A stretch of 5,855 nucleotides of DNA from Rickettsiales bacterium (GCA_031259745.1 JAIRLB010000028.1:1-5855), one strand, 5' to 3'. Shown: positions 1-5,616, counted from the stretch's first letter. The notes: a model not told the origin generated them from the sequence alone. Translations and numbers: made by a program.

Positions 1-30
1 TGCTGCATCAATGTCATCTTCATTTCGCAC
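1..30 (-). CDS. tatC: Probable Sec-independent translocase TatC, N-terminal fragment
   Basis: Only ten codons are visible before the window edge. Reading the minus strand from a GTG at 30 gives MRNEDDIDAA. An acidic N-terminus of this kind, ending in a D/E-I-D/E-A motif, commonly precedes the first helix of TatC in Alphaproteobacteria. The frame overlaps the end of the tatB-like gene by 11 bp, and tatC normally follows tatB. TatC is the multi-spanning receptor that binds twin-arginine signal peptides together with TatB. The GTG start has only a G-rich stretch in front of it, so translational coupling to tatB is likely. An ATG at 16 in another frame (MTLMQ) is a weaker alternative. The call rests on context and ten residues. 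Confidence 0.5.
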   Translation of the reverse strand, partial: MRNEDDIDAA

Positions 31-328
31 CCCCCGCCCCGCGAGTAGCCTTTGGTTTTCGCGCGGCCGCCCTTTTTTTCGGCAACACTGTGGAAAAGCC
101 GGCCAGCACGTCGTCTGTCGTATTTTTAATCAAATCGTCAATAGGTTTTTCCAAATCTATCTGCTCTTTGATTTTCTCGGACGCATCGGAAATCTTCCAA
201 ATGACATCGCGGATGAATTTAATGCATTTGGCCAGGAATTTAGCAACATCCCCCCAATGCCTTGCCGGTATTACCAGTACGCCAACCAAAAGAATCACCA
301 AAAGTTCCGCCCAGCTAATCCCGAACAT
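20..328 (-). CDS. tatB: Twin-arginine translocase subunit TatB (TatA/B family)
   Basis: The 102-residue protein has the TatA/B layout. A short N-terminal membrane helix (about residues 5-20, beginning MFGISWAELL with Glu8, the polar residue typical of TatB) is followed by a proline hinge (VIPARHW, Pro21), a long amphipathic helix (about 25-75) and a basic, Ala/Lys/Arg-rich tail (about 84-102). TatB works with TatC in the inner membrane as receptor for folded proteins carrying a twin-arginine signal. The usual G-P hinge is replaced by I-P. Glu8, the length and the following probable tatC favour TatB over TatA. An AAAGGAG sequence about 10 nt upstream supports the ATG at 328. The first codons overlap the previous gene by 14 bp, so translation is probably coupled. 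Confidence 0.85.
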   Translation of the reverse strand: MFGISWAELLVILLVGVLVIPARHWGDVAKFLAKCIKFIRDVIWKISDASEKIKEQIDLEKPIDDLIKNTTDDVLAGFSTVLPKKRAAARKPKATRGAGGAK

Positions 329-1013
329 TCTGCTTCAACTCCTTTGCGCGGCGGCTTAACAAATCCAACATTTTTTTATGACCGCAATTATTGCGCATGT
401 TTATCAGTTCCACAATTACTTCTTCTGGAAACATATTGCCAATAGTCTTGCGAAGAAATAAATCATCTACACTTATTCTGTTCCATCTGCCTTGCGGAAT
501 ATATTCTTTTTCCGCAATCTCGACACGTTCAAAGGCCGGCAAATCTTGGTATTTTTCATCAAAAGAACTGTCCAGCAACCTGATATCAAAATCATTTGCC
601 TTTATAAATTTCCATAAATTATATTCCGACACCGTTTTTATCGACACTGCATCATATGAAAAATATTCATCCTCTTTATCCTGTTGCATTTTATCCGCCG
701 AGACCTGATAAACATAAAAATTTTCTTCGATGTCTTGGGGCACATTTATCTTTTGCATATAAAGCGCCGACAGATACGATTGCTCGCCTTTTTGCGGATA
801 CATCACCAAAAGCAACAGCCCTTTGTCAAAAAAACATTTTCTTAATCCAAATATGTGCGCCTTGAAAAAATCGGTCGTGGTAAAAACAGCCTTTAATTTC
901 TGCGTCTTTTCATAATTCCAATTATCCGCCGGATGCAGATTGTCGAACACATTCAGTTTAGCGGCGCTGCCGTGATAAAAAATTACCTCTTTCGAATCCG
1001 CGGGTTTAGTCAT
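315..1013 (-). CDS. Conserved-looking protein of unknown function, 232 aa
   Basis: I do not recognise this protein with confidence. It is soluble-looking, with no signal peptide or membrane helix. It begins MTKPADSKEVIFYHGSAAKL. The YHGS motif (residues 13-16) followed by AVFTTTDFFKAHIFG (about 42-56) recalls folds of the ADP-ribosyltransferase/KptA kind, where Y-H-G-[ST] lies in the NAD-binding strand. No catalytic residue set can be assigned, so this is only a hint. The C-terminus (about 195-232) is charged and helical. I chose the ATG at 1013 because it overlaps the lolA stop by 8 bp (ATGACTAA) and has GGGGA about 8 nt upstream. An in-frame ATG at 1079 would add 22 residues but lies deep inside lolA. 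The gene also overlaps tatB, so it sits within the same translationally coupled operon. Confidence 0.7.
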   Translation of the reverse strand: MTKPADSKEVIFYHGSAAKLNVFDNLHPADNWNYEKTQKLKAVFTTTDFFKAHIFGLRKCFFDKGLLLLVMYPQKGEQSYLSALYMQKINVPQDIEENFYVYQVSADKMQQDKEDEYFSYDAVSIKTVSEYNLWKFIKANDFDIRLLDSSFDEKYQDLPAFERVEIAEKEYIPQGRWNRISVDDLFLRKTIGNMFPEEVIVELINMRNNCGHKKMLDLLSRRAKELKQNVRD

Positions 1014-1638
1014 AATAGCTGTCCCCGCCCGATGTTGAAACCGTCCTGTGCCGGCGAATCTGAAAATAATTCTTTTCAAAATCCGTTTTTTCTCTCAATC
1101 CGCTGAACTCAACGTCCGTTTTGCCGCCGGTCGCATCGACAACGATCCAAGAATTCAATTTCACCGGCGCGTTGTCAAATATGACCGTCATATTGCCGAC
1201 GCCTTCGTTCCCCCTGATATGCATTTTCAAAGAAAAAGTATCCCTGCCCTGAACCGCATCCGTCACGGCGATATCGGCATTACGAAGGTCGATGTTCTTT
1301 CTGACCAAGATTCCGGCCGGCGTGCTGGTCAATGGAACGGTTGTAATCTGGTCCAATGATTTGTCAAAAAAATACAAATCCCTGCCGTCGGAAATCAACT
1401 GCACGGGCATATTTTTGTAATCAAGGCGAACCTTTCCGGGGCGCAGCATTGAAAAGATTCCCTCTTCTTTCCTGCCGTTTGCGGTCTGGGTGAAATTCCC
1501 GGACAGGCCGGCGATTGAATTCAAATACTTTTCGGCTTTGATAATCAAACCGTCATCCGCGGCGAACGCGGAGCATAATGGGTTCGTAATAAACGCCGCC
1601 GCAAACAACATCCCGCACAGGTTCGTCATTATTTTCAT
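1006..1638 (-). CDS. lolA: Outer-membrane lipoprotein carrier protein LolA family
   Basis: The 210-residue protein starts with a Sec signal peptide (residues 1 to about 26, cleavage likely after AFA). The mature part has LolA landmarks: LSGNFTQ (45-51), the G-x-F...RPGKVRLDY block (60-74), ISDGRDLYFFD (82-92) and the TPAGILV segment (106-112). LolA is the periplasmic chaperone that takes lipoproteins from LolCDE to LolB or the outer membrane, so the organism should have an outer membrane. AAGGG lies 7 nt before the ATG at 1638, and the gap to the recJ stop is 15 bp, so it is probably co-transcribed with recJ. The length matches the family. Many alphaproteobacteria lack a clear LolB, so this could be a bifunctional LolA; the sequence alone does not show it. 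Confidence 0.9.
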   Translation of the reverse strand: MKIMTNLCGMLFAAAFITNPLCSAFAADDGLIIKAEKYLNSIAGLSGNFTQTANGRKEEGIFSMLRPGKVRLDYKNMPVQLISDGRDLYFFDKSLDQITTVPLTSTPAGILVRKNIDLRNADIAVTDAVQGRDTFSLKMHIRGNEGVGNMTVIFDNAPVKLNSWIVVDATGGKTDVEFSGLREKTDFEKNYFQIRRHRTVSTSGGDSYYD

Positions 1639-1653
1639 GCAAAGGCCCTTTGG

Positions 1654-3438
1654 TTATACGGATAAGTCTTCCAAGATGAACTGCGCCGACACTCTGCCGT
1701 TGTATTCATTCTTTTTAAGCTTGCCCAGCATTGTCATTTTAGTGTTTGTATGAGAATCGTCCAGCAAAAAATCACCGACAGGCGTGCCGGCCAAGTTAAA
1801 TCCTGCGAATGCCAACTGACCGCCAGCGCTGGTTCCGACCATTCCGCGCAGATGCGATCCGCCGCCCATAACGGATGCATGCCGCAGAACCGCGCCGCGC
1901 AAAACCAGCGTCGGTTCCGGATTTCCCTGCCCGAATGGTTCCAGCGACGACAGTTTTTCAACCAGACTCATATTCGCGCCGCCAGCATCCAGTTCGGCAT
2001 CCACGACTATTTCTTGCGTCGGCACCTTTCCGTTCAACTGCCGCAGTACCGCTTTTTCCAAGAATTCGCAAAATACTTCCTCGTTTCCGGCCGGCAATGT
2101 GAATCCGGCGGCGGCGGGATGGCCGCCGCCTTCGGATATGATGCCCGCGGACAGCGCATCATGGATTATCTTTCCCAAATCAACGCCCGGGATAGAGCGG
2201 CCCGATCCGTTTATCACGCCATCGGATCTGGTCGCGACGCAGGACGGCAGATTGTATTTATCCTTTAACCGGCCGGCAATGATTCCCATAACGCCGCCAT
2301 GCCAATCATCGCCGCAGACGAACAGGCTGCACTTTCCGGACCGGCGGCAAATTTCCGCCATATCGGTCGCCTTTAACATTATGGAATTTTGAATATTTAT
2401 GCGTTCCTGATTCATTTTGTGCAGCTTGTTTGCCAAGTCATTCGCAATCAGGACATTATCCGTCAGCAGCAAATCCAGCGCAGGCGCCGCGGAATCCAAT
2501 CGGCCCGCCGCGTTCAGACGCGGCCCGATGGCAAATCCGGCCGCATATACTGACGGGTTCTTTATGCCCGCCATGTCCATCAATACGCGCAACCCCAAAT
2601 TCTGACGCAATCCCAAAACCTTCAAACCAGTTGCGACGAACGCGCGGTTCAGGCCGACCAGGGGCATCGTGTCGCAGATCGTCCCCAGCGCGACCAAATC
2701 CATGTAATTCATCAGAAACGATGAATTATGGATTGGGAATTTTGCCAATCCGCTTTTTCCTAATTCGTCATTCCTTACCCCCAGTTCTCTATTTACCGCA
2801 ACCAAAGTCAAAAACGCAACGCCCACGCCCGCCAGATAAGATAATCCGGATGTGTCGCCCGCGCGCTTTGGGTTGACAATGGCATCGGCTGCCGGCAGCG
2901 TCGAATCGGGGGAATGATGGTCGGTCACAACAACCTGCAATCCCAATTCTTTCGCGCAATTGATTTCGCGCGCGCCGCTGATCCCGCAATCCACGGTAAT
3001 TATCAGCCGGGCGCCCCGGGACGCGATATCACTGATAGCCTCGCAATTCAAACCATATCCCTCGCCTTCGCGGGTAGGCAAATGCCATATTACATCCGAC
3101 CCCAGTTCCCGAAGATATTTTACAAAAATCGCGGTGGAAGTTATTCCGTCAACGTCATAATCGCCATATACGGCTATTTTTTTATTTTGAACGACCGCAT
3201 CGGCAATTATGCGCGCGGCATTGCCCATATCCAGCAGAACGCTGGGGTCGGGCATATATTCCTTGATGCTGGGGTTCAAGAATCTATTTAACTCGATGGC
3301 TCCCGTTATTCCGCGCCGCGCAAGGATTTGCCCTATTAAATCATCATCCAGGACATTTATCCCGGCGGTACAGTCATTCGATTGTGCCGCTGTAACCCAT
3401 GCTTTTCCCAGCATGGATTTTTCTACTATTTTTATCAC
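1654..3438 (-). CDS. recJ: Single-stranded-DNA-specific exonuclease RecJ
   Basis: The 594-residue protein is a 5'-3' ssDNA exonuclease of the DHH superfamily, acting in the RecF recombination pathway, mismatch repair and base-excision repair. Visible motifs in order are GDYDVDG (92-98), VDCG (149-152), VTDHH (171-175), the GPRLNAAGRLD block (305-315), HGGVMGIIAGRL (380-391), the DHHA1 signatures GSGRS (411-415) and GGGHPAAAGF (437-446), and the OB-fold region with LEPFGQGNPEP (499-509). All metal-binding motifs look intact. The start is GTG at 3438 with AAGAG about 6 nt before it; an ATG eight codons in (residue 9) is an alternative. Residues about 219-243 look like an in-frame insertion between VGVAFLTLVAVNREL and MDLVALGTICD, blocks that are closer together in most RecJ proteins. 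A separate entry covers this palindromic DNA. A promoter just upstream should allow expression without the retroelement. Confidence 0.96.
   Translation of the reverse strand: MIKIVEKSMLGKAWVTAAQSNDCTAGINVLDDDLIGQILARRGITGAIELNRFLNPSIKEYMPDPSVLLDMGNAARIIADAVVQNKKIAVYGDYDVDGITSTAIFVKYLRELGSDVIWHLPTREGEGYGLNCEAISDIASRGARLIITVDCGISGAREINCAKELGLQVVVTDHHSPDSTLPAADAIVNPKRAGDTSGLSYLAGVGVAFLTLVAVNRELGVRNDELGKSGLAKFPIHNSSFLMNYMDLVALGTICDTMPLVGLNRAFVATGLKVLGLRQNLGLRVLMDMAGIKNPSVYAAGFAIGPRLNAAGRLDSAAPALDLLLTDNVLIANDLANKLHKMNQERINIQNSIMLKATDMAEICRRSGKCSLFVCGDDWHGGVMGIIAGRLKDKYNLPSCVATRSDGVINGSGRSIPGVDLGKIIHDALSAGIISEGGGHPAAAGFTLPAGNEEVFCEFLEKAVLRQLNGKVPTQEIVVDAELDAGGANMSLVEKLSSLEPFGQGNPEPTLVLRGAVLRHASVMGGGSHLRGMVGTSAGGQLAFAGFNLAGTPVGDFLLDDSHTNTKMTMLGKLKKNEYNGRVSAQFILEDLSV
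2705..2769. repeat. Palindromic insert-like element inside recJ
   Basis: Two hairpins lie side by side in the coding sequence. TAATTCATC (2705-2713) pairs with GATGAATTA (2720-2728) around a 6-nt loop, and GGATTGG (2730-2736) pairs with CCAATCC (2745-2751) around an 8-nt loop. A near copy of the first arm, TAATTCGTC, follows at 2761-2769. The DNA is translated in frame as roughly GVRNDELGKSGLAKFPIHNS and the next few residues. This resembles the way Rickettsia palindromic elements and similar small repeats sit inside genes without breaking the frame. Only one copy is in this window, so mobility is inference. Confidence 0.5.
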
Positions 3439-3465
3439 AACAATCTCTTTTATATTATTGATTTT

Positions 3466-3493
3466 ATTATATCAGAAAAGTCGCCGCAATCAA
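3466..3493 (-). promoter_or_regulatory. Sigma-70-type promoter for recJ
   Basis: On the minus strand TTGATT (3493-3488) is followed after 16 nt by a perfect TATAAT (3471-3466). Transcription would start near 3459 and leave a leader of about 20 nt before the recJ GTG, in an AT-rich 28-bp gap. The -35 box matches consensus at 4 of 6 positions. The promoter overlaps the last codons and stop of the RT gene. Confidence 0.6.
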
Positions 3494-4522
3494 GCGAACG
3501 TAATTCGCACGAATTATCCTGTTCATTTTCAAAAACCCGACTTTCTTCATCAAGTTATGAGAATTCGCGTGCCGCATCCATCCGTTGGCCGCATCCATTT
3601 TTCCGCGCATGGCGCAAACGAAGCCAATATCGGGGTTTATTCCCCCAAGCAGCACAGCCCGCAATTCGGCAACAGTTTTCATTATCTTTTTCGCATTCCG
3701 CCTGCGCAGCAGGATAAAATTCGGAAAATGCCTGTACCCAAGAAAATCCAGCCCGCATCGCACTGGAAAAATTTCGCACTTGGAAAAAGACAAGTGCAGT
3801 TTTTCCGCAAGAAAGTCGCGAATTTTCTCGCGCATTGCTGACAATTCCTCCCTGCTGTCGGAAAATATGCAGAAATCATCGCAATAGCGGACATAATCGC
3901 GCGCGCGCAACGCCTGCTTTGCGAACATATCCAGTTCGTTCAGATACAGATTTCCGAACCATTGGCTGGTATAGTTTCCGATCGGCATGCCCATGCCGCC
4001 CGGCATCGACCTTATTATCTCTTCAAGAACCGCCACTATTTTCTTGTCGTTGATTTTGCGGGATACGACGGCGGTCATAATGTCGTGGCTGATGCTGGGA
4101 AAAAATTTTCTGACGTCGCATTGCAGGACATACCTGTTTCTGCGCACGGAGCGCATGACGCGGCGGCTTGCGGAATGCACGCCGCGGCCGCGGATGCAGG
4201 CGTATGAATCGGATATGAACATTTTCCGCCAAATCGGGGTCAGAATATTCATAAGGGCATGTTGAACCAGCCGATCCGGACAAAAAGGCAGGATATGGAT
4301 AATGCGCGGCTTCGGATCCTTCACGCGCATCGTGCGGTATGCGGAAGTTTTGAATTTCCCGGCCATGACAAGCTGGCGGAGATTTTCCAAATTTTCCGGC
4401 GCGTTTTTCAAAAACTTTGCGACCGCGGGCTTTGATTTTTTGCCGCGCGCCGCATTTTTCAGCGCCAGCAGAAAGTTTTCAGGCGAAACAAACTCTTCCC
4501 AAAGATGCTTGTGAGTTTTCAA
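3467..4522 (-). CDS. DGR-type reverse transcriptase
   Basis: The 351-residue protein is an RT of the diversity-generating retroelement class. It would copy the template-repeat RNA into cDNA with errors at adenines. Motifs visible are YRTMRVKDPKPRIIHI (62-77), LQCDVRKFFPSI (133-144, catalytic Asp136), GMPIGNYTSQWFGNLYLN (178-195), RYCDDFCIF (212-220, catalytic Asp215/Asp216) and LDFLGYR (258-264). The thumb-region GWMRHANSHNLMKK (314-327) is typical of DGR RTs. The S-Q in GNYTSQ, in place of the S-P of group II intron and retroviral RTs, is a DGR hallmark. No maturase or endonuclease domain is present. Length is close to known DGR RTs. The start is TTG at 4522, overlapping the stop of the upstream gene (TTGA). 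No Shine-Dalgarno sequence lies at normal spacing, so coupling is likely and the RT may be weakly translated. It ends 28 bp before recJ. Confidence 0.95.
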   Translation of the reverse strand: MKTHKHLWEEFVSPENFLLALKNAARGKKSKPAVAKFLKNAPENLENLRQLVMAGKFKTSAYRTMRVKDPKPRIIHILPFCPDRLVQHALMNILTPIWRKMFISDSYACIRGRGVHSASRRVMRSVRRNRYVLQCDVRKFFPSISHDIMTAVVSRKINDKKIVAVLEEIIRSMPGGMGMPIGNYTSQWFGNLYLNELDMFAKQALRARDYVRYCDDFCIFSDSREELSAMREKIRDFLAEKLHLSFSKCEIFPVRCGLDFLGYRHFPNFILLRRRNAKKIMKTVAELRAVLLGGINPDIGFVCAMRGKMDAANGWMRHANSHNLMKKVGFLKMNRIIRANYVRLIAATFLI

Positions 4523-4770
4523 ACGGCGCAGTAAACATACGTCCCTGTTTCGTCCTGATTCGCTATGGGGTCGTTGCTGCTGGTGTAATGCTTGACATCT
4601 CCGACGCTTTCCGAATTATAACCGGACGGACAATTGGTCGTAACGATGAATCTTTCCACAGCCATTGTTCCGTCGGGGCAATGGGACGCATTATCCACAA
4701 CGATGACATCGGCGCCGGAAATGAAAACAGTCATGGAAATTATTGCAAATGCAATCAAAAGTTTTTCCAT
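4519..4770 (-). CDS. Small secreted cysteine-containing protein in the DGR, 83 aa
   Basis: No family is recognised. The protein starts with a clear signal peptide (MEKLLIAFAIISMTVFISGA, cleavage likely after Ala20). The mature part is about 63 residues and contains two CP[D/S]G motifs (CPDG 31-34, CPSG 47-50) and a third Cys three residues from the end (Cys81). With an odd number of cysteines, disulfide pairing or dimerisation is unclear. I chose the ATG at 4770 because AAGGA lies 7 nt upstream; an in-frame TTG at 4776 would add two residues. The gene begins 16 bp after the 108-aa gene and overlaps the RT start, so the three are probably one operon. Export makes a direct role in cDNA synthesis unlikely; a partner or chaperone for the exported target protein is a guess from context. 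Confidence 0.75.
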   Translation of the reverse strand: MEKLLIAFAIISMTVFISGADVIVVDNASHCPDGTMAVERFIVTTNCPSGYNSESVGDVKHYTSSNDPIANQDETGTYVYCAV

Positions 4771-4786
4771 GCGCAAATCCTTTTTG

Positions 4787-5113
4787 TTAGCTGAACGAAT
4801 AATATTTGTCTATCTTGACCAGCGAAGCGCGCAGCGGCAGATTTTCGGCGACCGCCTGAATCTGTTCTATCAGGACAAAACTGCCGGTAAAGAACACGCA
4901 GATTTCGCCGTCTATCACGCATTGCACCTGCAAACATTTTGTTCCGGCGCGGCGCTTGGAATCGGTTATTCTGAAATCGGCGACCAAAATCGGCTTGTTC
5001 AGGATTTCATCGATTCGCTTTTTCGTGCCGGCCATGGGCATCCTGTGGCTTGCCACATCGCAGAAAGCCTTGCATTCGTTCGCTTCTATATGTTTCAAAT
5101 CCTCAAGATTCAT
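4787..5113 (-). CDS. Putative DGR accessory protein of unknown function, 108 aa
   Basis: No family is recognised with confidence. The N-terminal 38 residues look helical and charged (MNLEDLKHIEANECKAF...TKKRIDEIL). The rest alternates beta-like strands: PILVADFRI (41-49), KCLQVQCVIDGEICVFFTG (59-77), LPLRASLVKIDKYYSFS (92-108), with a helix LIEQIQAVAEN (81-91) between. A small beta-barrel plus helix, such as an OB-fold nucleic-acid binder, would fit this pattern; that is inference. It does not look like Avd, which is an all-helical basic bundle, although it occupies an Avd-like place between TR and RT. The ATG at 5113 has only a weak GGGCGG about 8 nt upstream. Its stop is 16 bp before the next gene. 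Confidence 0.72.
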   Translation of the reverse strand: MNLEDLKHIEANECKAFCDVASHRMPMAGTKKRIDEILNKPILVADFRITDSKRRAGTKCLQVQCVIDGEICVFFTGSFVLIEQIQAVAENLPLRASLVKIDKYYSFS

Positions 5114-5328
5114 TTAATCGACCGCCCGGACTTTCGCGAATCAGATTCACTACTGGCCCAGGCGACCCCTGCTTTTTGTATTTTCCCAAATACGGAGCTT
5201 TTCCGTATTCAAGATGGCTGGCTGGCCCTGCCTTTGACTATGGCATAAAACAAGCCGTCTGGCTTGAAAAGCGACTTTTTCGCTTTGTCCCGCAGGTTGG
5301 CGAAACTAACAAGAACCATACAAAGTAA
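5114..5328 (-). ncRNA. Structured spacer downstream of the TR (probable part of the DGR RNA)
   Basis: This stretch of about 215 bp has no plausible gene and holds three perfect stem-loops: 5189-5196/5202-5209 (8 bp, 5-nt loop), 5251-5256/5261-5266 (6 bp, 4-nt loop) and 5268-5274/5280-5286 (7 bp, 5-nt loop). It also contains one arm of the 13-bp inverted repeat that brackets the TR. In the BPP-1 DGR the RNA just downstream of TR binds the RT complex and provides the priming site. This spacer has the right place and size for that role. The RNA ends are not known. Confidence 0.5.
5247..5266 (-). terminator. Weak intrinsic terminator or attenuator downstream of the TR
   Basis: On the minus strand CAAGCC (5266-5261), loop AGAC, GGCTTG (5256-5251) is followed by TTTT (5250-5247). 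The stem is only 6 bp and the T run is short. If active it would end much of the TR RNA before the 108-aa gene and limit RT expression. It may equally be just a stem of the spacer RNA. Confidence 0.35.
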
Positions 5329-5461
5329 CCGAGACCCGTAAACAACGCCGACCGGAAGTCGGAGTTGTTCCTGGCGTTGTTCGCGCAGTTGTTAGCGCAA
5401 TTGTTCGCGCAATTATCCGCGGAGCTGTTGTCGTTGTTGTAGACCCACGAACCCGACGCAG
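5329..5461 (-). repeat. DGR template repeat (TR)
   Basis: This is an ungapped 133-bp match to 5649-5781, offset 320 bp. Over 5331-5460 there are 18 differences. Fifteen lie at TR adenines in sense orientation (T on the given strand: 5359, 5366, 5369, 5372, 5377, 5380, 5381, 5390, 5401, 5402, 5404, 5429, 5434, 5437, 5438). Three do not (5335, 5349, 5432). So 15 of 31 adenines differ, against 3 of 99 other bases. In the frame of the target the TR reads WVYNNDNSSADNCANN and so on, with 10 AAC and 2 AAT codons, the codons that adenine mutagenesis diversifies most widely. That marks this copy as the template. A reading frame runs through it (5238-5474) but has no proper start and is not counted as a gene. 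Confidence 0.96.
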
Positions 5462-5490
5462 CACCCAACTGCAACTCGGCCAGCCAGCCA

Positions 5491-5511
5491 ATTCCCGACT
5501 TGGCCGGGAAT
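5491..5511. other. Hairpin upstream of the TR, with a T run on the + side
   Basis: ATTCCCG (5491-5497) pairs with CGGGAAT (5505-5511) around 7 nt and is followed on the plus strand by CTTTTT (5512-5517). It looks like an intrinsic terminator for plus-strand transcription, but no plus-strand gene precedes it. For the DGR RNA it would be a stem directly outside the 13-bp clamp. Confidence 0.4.
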
Positions 5512-5551
5512 CTTTTTCATGCCATGCGGCGCGATTTGAAAAACCGCAGCT

Positions 5552-5567
5552 GTGACAAATTTGTAAC
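5552..5567. promoter_or_regulatory. Operator-like palindrome between target gene and TR
   Basis: GTGACAAATTTGTAAC is symmetric except at one base pair (the third position from each end), with a perfect 10-bp core ACAAATTTGT (5555-5564). It lies about 90 bp upstream of the TR in the transcription direction. It may be a protein-binding site controlling TR RNA synthesis. No convincing -35/-10 pair was found around it. Confidence 0.25.
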
Positions 5568-5577
5568 CAACTTCCCA

Positions 5578-5600
5578 TTGGGGCGGGGGACCCGCCCCAA
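5578..5600. other. GC-rich 10-bp hairpin downstream of the VR
   Basis: TTGGGGCGGG (5578-5587) pairs perfectly with CCCGCCCCAA (5591-5600) around a 3-nt loop. No T run follows on the minus strand. Known DGRs often have a GC-rich hairpin or cruciform shortly after the VR that aids target recognition. This one is about 48 bp beyond the VR end, somewhat far. It could also act as a transcription barrier after the target gene. Confidence 0.5.
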
Positions 5601-5616
5601 ACCCCACCCCGCTTCG

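Larger units (their letters stand above)
5215..5490 (-). repeat. 13-bp perfect inverted repeat bracketing the TR
   Basis: TGGCTGGCTGGCC at 5215-5227 is the exact reverse complement of GGCCAGCCAGCCA at 5478-5490, with the TR between them. In a minus-strand transcript the arms would pair and close a domain of about 250 nt. The unit is partly low-complexity (GGCT repeated), which lowers the significance somewhat. Confidence 0.6.

Noticed and set aside
1750..2268. Plus-strand open frame of 172 codons opposite recJ
   Set aside because: It is antisense to intact RecJ motifs, with a composition typical of a shadow frame.
3209..3841. Plus-strand open frame of 210 codons opposite recJ and RT
   Set aside because: It is a shadow of two strongly supported minus-strand genes and has no recognisable domain or start site.
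3467..4522. RT as a retron or group II intron enzyme
   Set aside because: The GNYTSQ signature, lack of maturase or endonuclease domains, and an A-specific TR/VR pair identify a DGR; no msr/msd-like inverted repeats or intron domains V/VI are seen.
5238..5474. Open frame of 78 codons running through the TR (MQLGAASGSWVYNNDN...)
   Set aside because: It starts at a TTG without a ribosome site and is open because the TR copies a coding segment; the rest shows no protein character.
5491..5517. Plus-strand intrinsic terminator
   Set aside because: The hairpin and T run are real, but no plus-strand gene ends before it, so it is listed only as a hairpin.
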